In this document: positions 29,491-40,052 of the stretch, piece after piece
Numbering within the stretch: position 1 is the stretch's first letter
Layout: each line of letters begins with the position of its first letter
Assembly (NCBI GenBank): GCA_002686945.1
Contig: NYYZ01000053.1
Location: 26,308-90,307, forward strand
DNA length: 64,000 bases
Direction of reading: 5' to 3'
Source of the DNA: Planctomycetota bacterium
Lineage (GTDB): Bacteria > Planctomycetota > UBA1135 > GCA-002686595
Made by a program: the position numbers and the translations under genes
The notes under the pieces: generated by a model
What the model saw: the letters and a program-made list of their open reading frames with translations, nothing else
Database searches by the model: none
Told to the model about the DNA's origin: nothing

Positions 29491-32400
29491 ATGAGAATTC
29501 TTGTCCAAACTGCCCTGGCCACCCTCGGCCTGTCCCTTCTCATCTATAGCGCTGCCACTCAGGAGCCAGAACCCTTCAAGGGCCCTGACGATGCACTTCC
29601 GGGAGTTCCAGCTCTGGTACGCGATGCCCTTCTCCAGGGAAGGACGGCGGATGCATTGGAGGCCCTGGAGCATCTGGATGATCTGCAGCCAGAGAGCAAG
29701 GACTTCTGGGCCCTGCTACGAATCACTGCCTTGACCGAGGGGAAAGACCTGACCCAGGCAGTAGCTCTGGCCGAGACCTTTGAAACGGAACACAAGGAGA
29801 GCCCATGGTTGGCCAAAGTTCGCTTCCGTCGAGCGGAGAACCTGCGCCAACTACGCCGCTTTGAAGAAGCCGAGCGAATTTTCGAAGCAGCCGCCCAAGC
29901 CCTGCGCAGTCCAGAGCGACAAGGCCGTCTGGCCCAGGTCTATCTGGTGCACGCGATTCGCATGGCGGCGGATCGCCAGCCAAACGAACCGGATCAAGGG
30001 GAGCAAGATCTCAACGGCGCCAGGGAGCTCTTTGGGCGCGTACTTGACTTGGACGCACCCTTGTCCGCGGTGGAGCTGGCTCTGTTTGAACGCGCGGTAT
30101 GCAGTGAGAAACTCTCAAAGCATCAACAAGCGGTAAGTGACTGGAAGACTTATCTAGATCGAAAGGGGCTTGGTCGCAGGCAAGAAGCACGGCTGCGCAA
30201 GGGGCTCGCCGAGCTGGAAAAGGGAAGTGCGGGAGATGCCCTGCGAACTCTAGAGGACCTTGTTCAGGACATAACAACCGAAGCGGGGGATGGTGCCCAG
30301 GGCAATGACCAGGTAGACGCGACCAAGGAACGCCTCTCCCGTGCGCGCTTTGCGATTGCACAGACTTGGGCCAAACGGGGGATGCGCGACATGGCACGGG
30401 CCGCCTACGGACGCTTCCTTGAAGCTCACCCCGAAAACGAAAAGGCATTCCAGGCCGCCTTCAACATCGCGACCCTGCACAGGGAAGAGAGCCATCACGC
30501 AGACGCCCGGGACGCCTATGAGGCCTTCCGCAAGCGCCCGCGGCTATCTCCCGACCACAAAGCCAGTGTCCTCCAAACGGAAGAGTCCCTGCATCAGGAG
30601 GCACTCTTCTTGGAAGCCGGAATGCGTACCGCCCTCGATGATCACGACGGGGCGCGTGAACTCTTTGCGGAATACACGCGGCGCTATGCCTCGGGTCCGC
30701 GCTGGTCAGATGCCCAGCGGGGCATAGTCGACAGCGTCTGGGCCAAAGGCAGTTCCGCCGTGGCCAAGGGTGAGTACGACGCAGCGCGGAGCACCTGGGC
30801 CGAGTTCCTCTCGGGCTGGCCATTGGATGCACGAGTACCCACAGTCCATCTGGCGCTGGCGGGACTCTTTGACAAGGAAGCAAGAGAAGCGAAAAAAGCT
30901 GGGGAGGAATTCAAGCCCCTCTTGCTGCAAGCGGTGGAAGCATGGCGCACAGTGGCGCGCCGGCATCCTGGTTCCAATCAGGCTTCCCAGGCATTATTCC
31001 AGCTGGCAGATACCCTGGAATACCGCTTGGAGGATGTTGGCGCGGCGGTGGAGGCCTATCGCGCTTGCAACTTTGGGTCGTACGCCGGGCGCGCCCAGGC
31101 TCGACTTGCAGCCATGACCAGTCCGCGCCTGAACTTGGAGACCGAGCGCACCTGGCGCAGTAATGAGACCGCACGGGTCAAGGTGCGCACGCGCAACTTG
31201 GAAGAACTCAAAGTGCATGTGCACGCCCTCGACCTGGAAGCATACTTTCGCAAACACCTCAGCCACCAACGCATCGAGGACCTGGACCTGGATCTGATCG
31301 CTCCAGATGAGTCCTTCGAACTCAAGCTCAAGGACTACAAGCAATTCGCACCCCTGACCCAGGAAATCGAAATCGATGTGCAGGGGCCGGGAGTCTGGGC
31401 CATCGTGGTGCAATCCGGCGACCAGCGCGCGGCCACCCTCTTGATCCGCAGCGACATCGAGGTACTGGTCAAGAGCTCTCGTCGGGAAGCCTTTGTCTTC
31501 GCTCAAGACATGCTGACAGACAAAGCCGCCTCGGGAGTCAAGGTTCTATTGGCCCTGCCCGGCCAGGGAGAGGGCGGTGCCGCCCTGCTTCGCGAACTCA
31601 GAACCGGTCCGGACGGTACAGCGCGTGTAGCCCTCGATGAACTGCAAACCACCGGTGAAGTACAGATGTTCGCCGCAAGAGCTGGGCATGTAGCTTCGGA
31701 CGGGTTGAGTCTACAGGGCTTGCGATTGTCAGCTGGCCTGACTCCACGCATGGTGCTCTTCACGGATCGCGGAGGTTATCGGGTGGGTGAAACGGTCAAC
31801 TGGAGAGCCATCGTGCGTGATGTCGACGACGGCAGTTACACATTCAATGAAGGGGAAGAAGTGCGCGTGGAGATGATCGATCCCGCCGGTCGACGCATGC
31901 GCCGTGCCGATCTGCCCCTCGGCCCCTTCGGCACCATCGCCGGTGCTTTTGCACTCCCCCAGGGTGCAAGCTTGGGAAACTGGATGCTGCGCGGAACCAC
32001 ACGCAAAGGCATGCCCTTCCAAACCAGATTCGAAGTCGCGCGGTTTGAACTGCGCAAAGTCGAGTTGTTGGTCAAGGCAGACCGGACAGTGGTCTACCGG
32101 GGCGACAATGTCACCTTGACGGCACAGGCAAACTGGTACTACGGCCAGCCTGTTGCCGGGCGGGAAGTAGTCTTCCGCCTACCTGACGGACGGGAGCATC
32201 GCGCACGAACTGATCAGGAGGGCGAGGCCAAAGTCACTTACTCGACCCGTGATCACGCCAACGAGGGACAGCTGACTTTTGCGGCCAGCATCCCAAGCGA
32301 AGGAGTCGACGCAAGCAGCGCAGTCTATCTTGCAATCCGCGCTTTCCGCCTTGAGCTGGAGGTACCCCAGCACACTCGCCTCGCCGGCGAACCGGTGACC

Positions 32401-35400
32401 ATAGGAATCAAGGCCACAGATCCCGCTGGGGATCCCGTGGAAACAGAAGTACACCTCTTGGCGCTTTGGCAAGCTCCGAAAGGCTCCCCTCTCTGGACCT
32501 CCGCAGAAGAAACCAGCGCCGAAATCACCCTGACCACTGACCCCAAGGGACTCGGCTCATGGGTCCTCGATCCCGAGCGCGGCGGAAGCTACACCATACG
32601 CGCCCTGGCCACTGATCGCTTTGGCAACCCCATCAGCGACGAGGAAAATTTCTATGCCTCCGGAGACAACGACCCAGTACGTCTGCGCATCCTGACCGAT
32701 CAAACCAAGTTCAACCAGGGGGACAATGTTGCCCTGAAGGTGATCAATCGCACCCCCAAGAACCTGGCTTTGGTGACTTTTGAAGGAGAGACGATCCTGG
32801 AGCATCGCCTGGTGCGCTTCAACGAAGAGAAGAGTGAACTGAAGTTCGAAACCAGTGATGCCCACTTCCCCAATGTGCAAGTCGCGATCTGCATGATGGA
32901 GCAGGGTGAATTGCACGAAGCCCATGTGGAACTCAACATCGACCGCAAGCTGAACATCAGCTTGACACCGGCCAAGGATGTTGTCGCCCCGGGCGAAGAG
33001 GCTGTGATCGGGATTCTCGTCACTGACCAACTGGGCAACCCGGCCCAAGCAGAGGTGTCCCTGGCGGTGGTGGACGCTGCACTCTTGCAACTCTTCCCCG
33101 ACCGAACCCCAGACCTGCAGCGTACCTTCCAAGCCGCAGCCCATCGACATGCGGGCCTCAAGACCACCAGTTCTTGCGCCTTCAGCTACCGCGGCCGCAC
33201 CCAGACCATAGCAAGCGAGATACTGCGGGAAGAAACCAGGCGCCAGGCCCTGGGTCAATGGCAAGAAGACCAAGGCCGCCTATTCGATTCCCTCGATGCC
33301 CTTGGGTATGTACGCGGATTGGATTCGGCAATAGAACCACAGAGCGGCACTCAAACCCTGAGCGACAAGCGAAAGAGGCGCAGTATGAACGAGAGAGCGC
33401 GATCGCCCGAGTCAGAATCCTCTGTTGAAGAGGACTTTGATGCCATGACGTTCAACGACGTCATCGGCATAGGCGGCGGTGCCGGAGGGAAGTACGGCGG
33501 ACGCTTCGGAGGACGTAGCAAATCGCTATCTGCGGGAGGCAGGGCCCGACAGGCCAAGGCTGAAAACGAGGGAGACACGCTCTTCTGGTCACCCTCCGTT
33601 ATCAGCGACCGAGAAGGTCGTGCCCAAGTGCGCTTCAAGATGCCCGAGCGCTCCACGCGCTGGGAGTTGATCGCCCGGGGCGTGACCGCCGGCACCCTGG
33701 TGGGCGGCGCCAAGGGCAAACTCACCAGCCGAGCTGAATTCCAGTTGGAACTGCTCTTCCCCGGCGAGTTGGTGGAAGGAGACGCACCCAATCCCTCCGT
33801 GCGCATCCATGATCTGGTTGGTCTTGACACGGAATGCAGACTGACCATGACCGTAGAAACCAGCGAAGGGACCTTCAGTCGAACGAGCACCGTGACTCTG
33901 CCCAAGAGCGCAGCGGTGACCGAGGTCGAGTTCGGTCTCTTTGATCCCCTGCCAGAGGGAGCCCTTGCGCTCAAGGTCTCAGCCAACCTTGCGAACACCG
34001 ATGAGAACCCCGAAGGAATCACCAAAAACGCTTTGGTGCGTCCCTATGGTTTGGCCTTCACCACCAGCGTCGGTGGCGTACTCGATGAGAACACAACCAC
34101 TTTCCTCGAGTTGCCCAGCGGCCGCAAGTACGGCGCACGCACACTGCAACTGGAAATCGGCGCAGGGATCGATCGCCTCCTGATTGACGAGGCTCTCGAC
34201 CGCGGTCCGATCTGGCGTTGCGCTGTGTACCAAGACGCGAGCACACCCGGGTACATTGCCAGCGAGTTGTTAGGGGTTACCTGGGTGCTTCATGCCCTGG
34301 AACAGACCGGAACAGCTGGACCCACAGACTTGACCGAACTACGAGACCGCGCAATCGGTCTGGTGGCAGCCCTGACTTCTGCCCAGGACAAGGATGGGAG
34401 TTGGCGCACTGTTTTCCGCCGGATCAACGATCCCGTCCAGAGCGCACGCTGCGTCTGGGCCCTGGCCGAGGCGCGTCAGATTGGGATCTCGGTCTTGGAC
34501 CAGACCATGGATCTGGGACTCAAGTATTTGACCAACGCCCATCGTCAGGCCTCCCAGCAGGACGGGGAGACCAAGGCGCTCCTGCAACATGCTCTGGCTG
34601 CCGCAGGCAAGGCGGACTTTGCTGCTCTCAACCGACTGTATCGCGAGCGCGCGAGACTCTCCCCTGCTGCCCTGGTACACACTTCCCTGGCCCTCTCCGC
34701 TCACGGTTCCCTGCCCATGGCGGCTGACCTCTGCAGCCTGATCGAGGTACAGGTAGCAACCGAAAGCACCGGGCATGCTTCCTGGAGCGTGAAAGGTAAC
34801 TCCCCCACCAACCTGAACAAGTTGGAGCAAACCGCTCTGGCTGTGCTGGCCCTCAAGGCCGCTCAGCCAGATTCGAGTCTGATCGACGCAGGAAACCAAT
34901 GGATGCTCGGCCAACGTCCCTTCGGCAAGGCACGTGGGTTGGTTCTGGGTTGCTTGTTGGACAAGGACCGCAGCGCTCTGGCCATGGGCGAGACCATGCG
35001 TATCAAGATTCGAATCGCAGGACAGGCAGAACAAACTGTCGAACTGCGCGGTGGAGATCCCGCCCAGATTCTGATTGTAGATCTTGAAAATGTAGCCGAC
35101 CGCAGGGTCAGCATCGATATGACGGTGGAAGGCCGAGGCAAGCCTCATTGGGCTGCGGTTCTGGAGGGCTTTACCCGAGACCTCTCCGCCACAATGGACG
35201 ACCATCGCGATCTGGTAATAGCCGAGGAAAGGTTCATGCCCGCAGCGCCGCGGCTGAACGGCAAAGCGCTGCCTACGGGCTTCAGCATCCTGCGCGACTT
35301 CCAGGAACAGTGGATCAACGAGGTCGGACAACTGGCCAGGGGTCAAAGCGCCAACGTGCGCATCCGATGGTGGCGCGATGCCCGTCGTTCGGCTGACGGA

Positions 35401-37425
35401 CACCTGATCATGCGTGTGCCAACCCCGGCGGGAGCCGAAGTGATCGCTGCGTCGGTCAAAGGTGGCATTGGTGAGGCACGCGTGCGGCCAGACGCGGTTC
35501 TGGTCTCAATCGATCCGCACTCCACCAGTGGCAGTATCGAGTTTGAATTCCGCGCGCGCATCGCCGGAGCGTTCAAACTGCTGCCGCCGACCCTGCGCAG
35601 CGAAAACAATCCCGGCGCCATGGTGGTTGGCCAGGCGCGGGACTTTGAAATCAAGAATGATCTGGACCAGGTGGAAAACACCTATCGCGCCACGCCCGAT
35701 GAACTCTACAGCCGAGGCCTACGCCAATTCGATGAGAGCCCCATCAACCATGAAGGCGCCCACAATGCGTTGACCAACCTGTATCTGGAGTTCGAGCCCT
35801 TCTTGCGGGAAAAACCCCTGGTACAAACCGCCCACCGACTATTGCAACTGGCGGTCAAGCGCAAGGATCCGGAACCAATCGTGGAGTACTTCGAAGTGAT
35901 CAAGGAGAAGGACCCCAGCATCACGATTCCGTTCGACGAGGTGGTAGCCATTGGCGAGGCGTATCGCACACTGAACGAACACGAACGCGCAATGCTCATC
36001 TTCCGCGCTACCCTGCTGGAGACCTTTGGTCGTGACACCAAAGTGGCAGGCGCCTTGGAAGAGCTGGGTGAATTCGCCAGCGCCATGGAATTGCTGCAAG
36101 AACTCTGGTTGGCCTACCCTGACTTCTCAGCGGTCAAGACAGCTCACCTGACTCTGACGGACAAATTGCTCGCCAAGGCGCAGACGGCACATCTGGACAA
36201 GAGCCTGGTGCGCAAGGACTGGCGCCGAGGAGGACTCGTGCTGGCGGGTTCCCGGCACTTGAATCGCTATCTGGCCCTGCACCCTACCGACCCCCAGGCC
36301 GCCGACGCGGCCCTGGCTCTGGTCAGCGCGCGCCTGGGCGTAAACGATTACATGGGCACCGCAGATCTGTCGGGTACCTTTGCAACGCTCTTTACATCGC
36401 CACGTCACAAGGACGCTTTCATCTATAGCCAGGCGGTCGCCAACTGGTGGCTCGGCAAGGAAGAAGAAGCCTTGCAGGCCCTGCGACGGGTCGCTGCGGC
36501 AGAGTACGTGGAAGATGGACGTATCCACCCCAGCGAGAACCGGGATCTGGCCCTCTACATTCTAGGGCAGATCCACCACGCTCGGCGCGAGTTGACAGAA
36601 GCGAGCGAGTACTACGAGCGCGTCAAGGAACTCTTCGCCGATGCCCGCGAGGCGCTCAGTGACTTCCGTGAAAAGACAATTGCCTTGGACGAAGTCACCA
36701 CGGTTCGACCCGGCGCAGCCACCGAGTTGGAGTTGCGTCACAAAGGCCTCAAGGAAGTAGAGATGTTGGTCTACAAGGTTGACCTCCTGACTCTCTACCT
36801 GAGAGAGAAGAACCTTTCCGAGATCACCCGAGTCAACCTCTCTGGAATTTCCCCCACTCTTCAGTCGGAGATTTCCCTTGAGGAATCAGAAGACCGGCGG
36901 GAATCCAAGACTCCCATAACAATGGACTTGACCGAGCCCGGCGCCTATTTGATCATCGCCCGTGGCGACGAACTATTCACTTCGGGGCTGATGCTGATCA
37001 GTGATCTGGAGTTGGAAATTACAGAAGAGTCCGGTTCTGGGCGAGTCCGGGTGCAAGCCTTCGATGCCACCGATGGCACCTATATGCGTGACGTGGATGT
37101 GCGAGTGATTGGCAGTTCGAACGAGAGCTTCACTCGAGGCGTCACAGACCCACGGGGGTTGTTCGTAGCCGATACGGTTGTGGGCAGCGCCACAGTAGTG
37201 GCCAAGTTGGGAGACGATCAATATGCCTTCCACCGAGGAGCGATCGCCCTTGGAGAACCGCAGATTCAAGACCACGAGCAGTTCGACTTGCAACAGGAGA
37301 GCTCAGGCGCGTACTTCGATAACGTATTCCGATTGAACAGCGCTCAAAACGCCACCCGAGACCGTAGTTGGCAGACGGAATTGAACAAGTCCCGCGAGGG
37401 CGTCCAAGTCCAACAGGTGAAGTAG
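29491..37425 (+). CDS. Giant alpha-2-macroglobulin-like protein with TPR-like regions (2644 aa)
   Basis: MG domains (DRGGYRVGETVNWRAIVRD...; VYRGDNVTLTAQANWYYGQPVAGREV), FWSPSVISDREGRAQVRFKMPERSTRWELIARGVT, TPR-like helices at both ends. Confidence 0.88.
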   Translation: MRILVQTALATLGLSLLIYSAATQEPEPFKGPDDALPGVPALVRDALLQGRTADALEALEHLDDLQPESKDFWALLRITALTEGKDLTQAVALAETFETEHKESPWLAKVRFRRAENLRQLRRFEEAERIFEAAAQALRSPERQGRLAQVYLVHAIRMAADRQPNEPDQGEQDLNGARELFGRVLDLDAPLSAVELALFERAVCSEKLSKHQQAVSDWKTYLDRKGLGRRQEARLRKGLAELEKGSAGDALRTLEDLVQDITTEAGDGAQGNDQVDATKERLSRARFAIAQTWAKRGMRDMARAAYGRFLEAHPENEKAFQAAFNIATLHREESHHADARDAYEAFRKRPRLSPDHKASVLQTEESLHQEALFLEAGMRTALDDHDGARELFAEYTRRYASGPRWSDAQRGIVDSVWAKGSSAVAKGEYDAARSTWAEFLSGWPLDARVPTVHLALAGLFDKEAREAKKAGEEFKPLLLQAVEAWRTVARRHPGSNQASQALFQLADTLEYRLEDVGAAVEAYRACNFGSYAGRAQARLAAMTSPRLNLETERTWRSNETARVKVRTRNLEELKVHVHALDLEAYFRKHLSHQRIEDLDLDLIAPDESFELKLKDYKQFAPLTQEIEIDVQGPGVWAIVVQSGDQRAATLLIRSDIEVLVKSSRREAFVFAQDMLTDKAASGVKVLLALPGQGEGGAALLRELRTGPDGTARVALDELQTTGEVQMFAARAGHVASDGLSLQGLRLSAGLTPRMVLFTDRGGYRVGETVNWRAIVRDVDDGSYTFNEGEEVRVEMIDPAGRRMRRADLPLGPFGTIAGAFALPQGASLGNWMLRGTTRKGMPFQTRFEVARFELRKVELLVKADRTVVYRGDNVTLTAQANWYYGQPVAGREVVFRLPDGREHRARTDQEGEAKVTYSTRDHANEGQLTFAASIPSEGVDASSAVYLAIRAFRLELEVPQHTRLAGEPVTIGIKATDPAGDPVETEVHLLALWQAPKGSPLWTSAEETSAEITLTTDPKGLGSWVLDPERGGSYTIRALATDRFGNPISDEENFYASGDNDPVRLRILTDQTKFNQGDNVALKVINRTPKNLALVTFEGETILEHRLVRFNEEKSELKFETSDAHFPNVQVAICMMEQGELHEAHVELNIDRKLNISLTPAKDVVAPGEEAVIGILVTDQLGNPAQAEVSLAVVDAALLQLFPDRTPDLQRTFQAAAHRHAGLKTTSSCAFSYRGRTQTIASEILREETRRQALGQWQEDQGRLFDSLDALGYVRGLDSAIEPQSGTQTLSDKRKRRSMNERARSPESESSVEEDFDAMTFNDVIGIGGGAGGKYGGRFGGRSKSLSAGGRARQAKAENEGDTLFWSPSVISDREGRAQVRFKMPERSTRWELIARGVTAGTLVGGAKGKLTSRAEFQLELLFPGELVEGDAPNPSVRIHDLVGLDTECRLTMTVETSEGTFSRTSTVTLPKSAAVTEVEFGLFDPLPEGALALKVSANLANTDENPEGITKNALVRPYGLAFTTSVGGVLDENTTTFLELPSGRKYGARTLQLEIGAGIDRLLIDEALDRGPIWRCAVYQDASTPGYIASELLGVTWVLHALEQTGTAGPTDLTELRDRAIGLVAALTSAQDKDGSWRTVFRRINDPVQSARCVWALAEARQIGISVLDQTMDLGLKYLTNAHRQASQQDGETKALLQHALAAAGKADFAALNRLYRERARLSPAALVHTSLALSAHGSLPMAADLCSLIEVQVATESTGHASWSVKGNSPTNLNKLEQTALAVLALKAAQPDSSLIDAGNQWMLGQRPFGKARGLVLGCLLDKDRSALAMGETMRIKIRIAGQAEQTVELRGGDPAQILIVDLENVADRRVSIDMTVEGRGKPHWAAVLEGFTRDLSATMDDHRDLVIAEERFMPAAPRLNGKALPTGFSILRDFQEQWINEVGQLARGQSANVRIRWWRDARRSADGHLIMRVPTPAGAEVIAASVKGGIGEARVRPDAVLVSIDPHSTSGSIEFEFRARIAGAFKLLPPTLRSENNPGAMVVGQARDFEIKNDLDQVENTYRATPDELYSRGLRQFDESPINHEGAHNALTNLYLEFEPFLREKPLVQTAHRLLQLAVKRKDPEPIVEYFEVIKEKDPSITIPFDEVVAIGEAYRTLNEHERAMLIFRATLLETFGRDTKVAGALEELGEFASAMELLQELWLAYPDFSAVKTAHLTLTDKLLAKAQTAHLDKSLVRKDWRRGGLVLAGSRHLNRYLALHPTDPQAADAALALVSARLGVNDYMGTADLSGTFATLFTSPRHKDAFIYSQAVANWWLGKEEEALQALRRVAAAEYVEDGRIHPSENRDLALYILGQIHHARRELTEASEYYERVKELFADAREALSDFREKTIALDEVTTVRPGAATELELRHKGLKEVEMLVYKVDLLTLYLREKNLSEITRVNLSGISPTLQSEISLEESEDRRESKTPITMDLTEPGAYLIIARGDELFTSGLMLISDLELEITEESGSGRVRVQAFDATDGTYMRDVDVRVIGSSNESFTRGVTDPRGLFVADTVVGSATVVAKLGDDQYAFHRGAIALGEPQIQDHEQFDLQQESSGAYFDNVFRLNSAQNATRDRSWQTELNKSREGVQVQQVK

Positions 37426-37428
37426 CCC

Positions 37429-38817
37429 TTATCGCTTCGCAATCCGCGACCGTTCCGCAACCAACCAGGTTGCGAGGCGGTCGCGCACCAATTGATGGGC
37501 TGGATCCTGCGCCAGATCCCGTCTCTCATCAGGATCGCTGACCAGGTGAAAAAGAGCCTCCTGTCGAATGCCCGGCGCTTCAAACACAAGGTACTTCCAC
37601 TCCGCCTCAATCACTCCTCGTTCCACGACTCCCGTATCCCCCCCAAAAGCTGGGGCCTGATACAAGAAACGTTCCTGACCTCGAGCCTCGGGGTCGCGTA
37701 TTTGATCCACAAAGCTGCGTCCTTCAAACTCTGCTGGAACCGGCAGGCCCACGCGCTCCAAAATGGTCGGTGCCAGGTCGAGATTGGTCACCAGCCCCGT
37801 GCGCACCCCGCGATGCCCCCAGGGGCCATCCCGCAGGATCAAGGGCACACGAATCGAGGGCTCATACCCGAGACCCTTTTGCTGCAGACCATGTTCTCCA
37901 AGCAGCTGTCCATTGTCCGAGGTCAAGATCACCAGGGTGTCTTGCAACAGATGCCGAGCCTCCAAGCTCTCAAGCAGGCGCCCGATGCTGGCGTCCAGAC
38001 TGAGCACCAGTTCCCAATAGGCGCGCACCTCCTGGTACCACTCATCGCGCTCCGCGATCCCATGACGGCCGCCCTCCCCCACTCGCGAACTCTGATAACG
38101 CGCGGGCAGACTGCTCAAAGGATCGTCCATGCTCACAGGCAGGGGCAGGTCAATGTCCTCAAGGGCGTCCACAAATTCCGGTGCCGGGGTGAGAGGCACA
38201 TGCGGTGCCTTGTGGCCAAGGACCAAGAACCAGGGCTGGCTTTCAACAGCTGCTTCCCCGTCAATAAATTCCAGGGCCAGATCGTTGATCACATCCGCCT
38301 GAAAACCGCCCGTCCTGCGCGACTGGCCATCCACCACAAAGGTCTGGTCAAAGTGACTCCCAGGACCCTCATAGGAAGCGAAGTGGTCAAAACCGCGCAC
38401 GGGCAGCGCCCCGGGATTGGGAAGATGCCACTTGCCAACCCAGGCGGTGCGGTAGCCCCCTTTTTGCAGGACTTCGGACAACAGGGGCCGGCCGGTCTGC
38501 CAGTCCACGCTGGGGCGGTTGACCCAAACCCCGTGTGTGGAGGCACGCACACCCGTCAAGAAGGTCGCGCGCGAGGGACAACAGCGGCTGGTGGTTGTGT
38601 AGCTGCGCTCGAAGGTCACTCCTTCGCCGGCAAGCCTGTCGATGCCTGGTGTGGGCAGGAAAGACGAGCCCAGGGCTGCGGCACCATCGAAGCGAAGGTC
38701 ATCGCAGTAGATCACCAGCACGTTGGGTCGCGAAGACTGTTCCTGGTGGCTGTCACCGCAGGCCAGGAGCAGAACCAGGAACAAGCCCGAGAATGCCCTG
38801 TTCGGCCGTGCATTCAT
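37429..38817 (-). CDS. Sulfatase (canonical type I motif)
   Basis: RPNVLVIYCDDLRFDG, TSRCCPSRATFLTGVRASTHG, LVILTSDNGQLLGEHG. Confidence 0.94.
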   Translation of the reverse strand: MNARPNRAFSGLFLVLLLACGDSHQEQSSRPNVLVIYCDDLRFDGAAALGSSFLPTPGIDRLAGEGVTFERSYTTTSRCCPSRATFLTGVRASTHGVWVNRPSVDWQTGRPLLSEVLQKGGYRTAWVGKWHLPNPGALPVRGFDHFASYEGPGSHFDQTFVVDGQSRRTGGFQADVINDLALEFIDGEAAVESQPWFLVLGHKAPHVPLTPAPEFVDALEDIDLPLPVSMDDPLSSLPARYQSSRVGEGGRHGIAERDEWYQEVRAYWELVLSLDASIGRLLESLEARHLLQDTLVILTSDNGQLLGEHGLQQKGLGYEPSIRVPLILRDGPWGHRGVRTGLVTNLDLAPTILERVGLPVPAEFEGRSFVDQIRDPEARGQERFLYQAPAFGGDTGVVERGVIEAEWKYLVFEAPGIRQEALFHLVSDPDERRDLAQDPAHQLVRDRLATWLVAERSRIAKR

Positions 38818-40052
38818 GGCAACTCCAGGTGATCGAGCAGCACCTGCCGCAGTCTCGTGCGGTCTGAACCGAGGCGTGATCCGTGGATCATGCGTTCGTC
38901 CGGGTCCCGATCCAAGTCGTACAAGGACACTCCGCCCGTCTCCCCATCACGCAATAGTTTCAGTCCCTCCTCATAGACCACATCGCGAGGATGAGCGCGA
39001 CTGGTGGAACTGAAGAGGGGTCGCCAGGGCGCCTCGCGACCAGGCAGGATGGAAATGCCGCCGAGATCGTGCGGCCCGCGCAAACGGGAAAGATCGAGCA
39101 AGGTGGGCATCAGGTCCACATGCCCTACCCGGCGTTGCACCTGCCCCACAGGCAACCCCGGTCCGAGCAACAAGAATGGCACGGCCAAAGCCTCTTCGCC
39201 CATGGAAGTCCCACTGCCCAGGCGGCCCTGCTCGCCCAGTTCAAAACCGTTGGTGCCCACCAAGACCACCAAAGTCTCCTTGTCTATCTGATCAAGCCAG
39301 ACGCCCAATGACTCCAAGAGCAGGGCCTGGTCGTGCAGATGCAGAGCGATCAGGTCGTTGCGCAATTCGTGATCAGCGTCCCGGACAAGTTTCAACATCC
39401 GCTCAAGGGACTGACCTGGCTGCAAGGCGCAATCAGCGGACCAGGAATCCGGTGCTCCGTAGGGCGGGCGGGGTCCACTCAGGTGCAACCAGATGAAGCA
39501 GGGGCCCTGTGCCGCCCGCAGTTGAGCAAGACCCGAGTCGAGAGCCGCCTGACTGGCAATCAGGCTCGACTCGCCAGCGACCAACGACCAGGTCTCAAAG
39601 CCCTGATCCAATCCCCGGGGCTCGCTCAAGAATCGATCCGAGAGCACGGCCCGGCAGGTCCAATTCGCCGCGCTCATGACCTCCGCCAGTGTGACCAGGT
39701 CTTGCGAGCAGCGTGCACCCTCCAAGTCAGTGAGCCCATGATCACGCCCGTTGCGACCGGTCAGCAGGGTCGCCAGCGATGGCACCGCCCAATTGGAGGC
39801 GGCGTTGACGCGGGAAAAACGCAGACCACCCTGAGACCAGTCCTCGAACGGCCCGAGGCCGCCATGACGTGGATGGGCCAGCCCATCGATGGTCACAAGA
39901 GCGATGCGCGTGATCCCCTCACCTTCGGACTGATCGCAACCGCCCAAGGGCAGACAGATCACCAGGGCCAGCAGGGGAAACGGGGCGCGCATCACGACCA
40001 GCCTAGGAATCCGGGAGCGCTGCCTCAATCCGACAGGGCCTATCCATCTCAA
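38814..40052 (-). CDS. Sulfatase-fold protein, probably degenerate active site; start may be internal
   Basis: IALVTIDGLAHPRHGGLGPF, NWAVPSLATLLTGRNGRDHG, LVVLVGTNGFELGEQGRLG; VGHVDLMPTLLDLSRL. Confidence 0.8.
   Translation of the reverse strand: MRWIGPVGLRQRSRIPRLVVMRAPFPLLALVICLPLGGCDQSEGEGITRIALVTIDGLAHPRHGGLGPFEDWSQGGLRFSRVNAASNWAVPSLATLLTGRNGRDHGLTDLEGARCSQDLVTLAEVMSAANWTCRAVLSDRFLSEPRGLDQGFETWSLVAGESSLIASQAALDSGLAQLRAAQGPCFIWLHLSGPRPPYGAPDSWSADCALQPGQSLERMLKLVRDADHELRNDLIALHLHDQALLLESLGVWLDQIDKETLVVLVGTNGFELGEQGRLGSGTSMGEEALAVPFLLLGPGLPVGQVQRRVGHVDLMPTLLDLSRLRGPHDLGGISILPGREAPWRPLFSSTSRAHPRDVVYEEGLKLLRDGETGGVSLYDLDRDPDERMIHGSRLGSDRTRLRQVLLDHLELP

Noticed and set aside
37492-38832. 446-aa plus-strand ORF
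   Set aside because: Entirely antisense to the canonical sulfatase gene, which has clear catalytic motifs.
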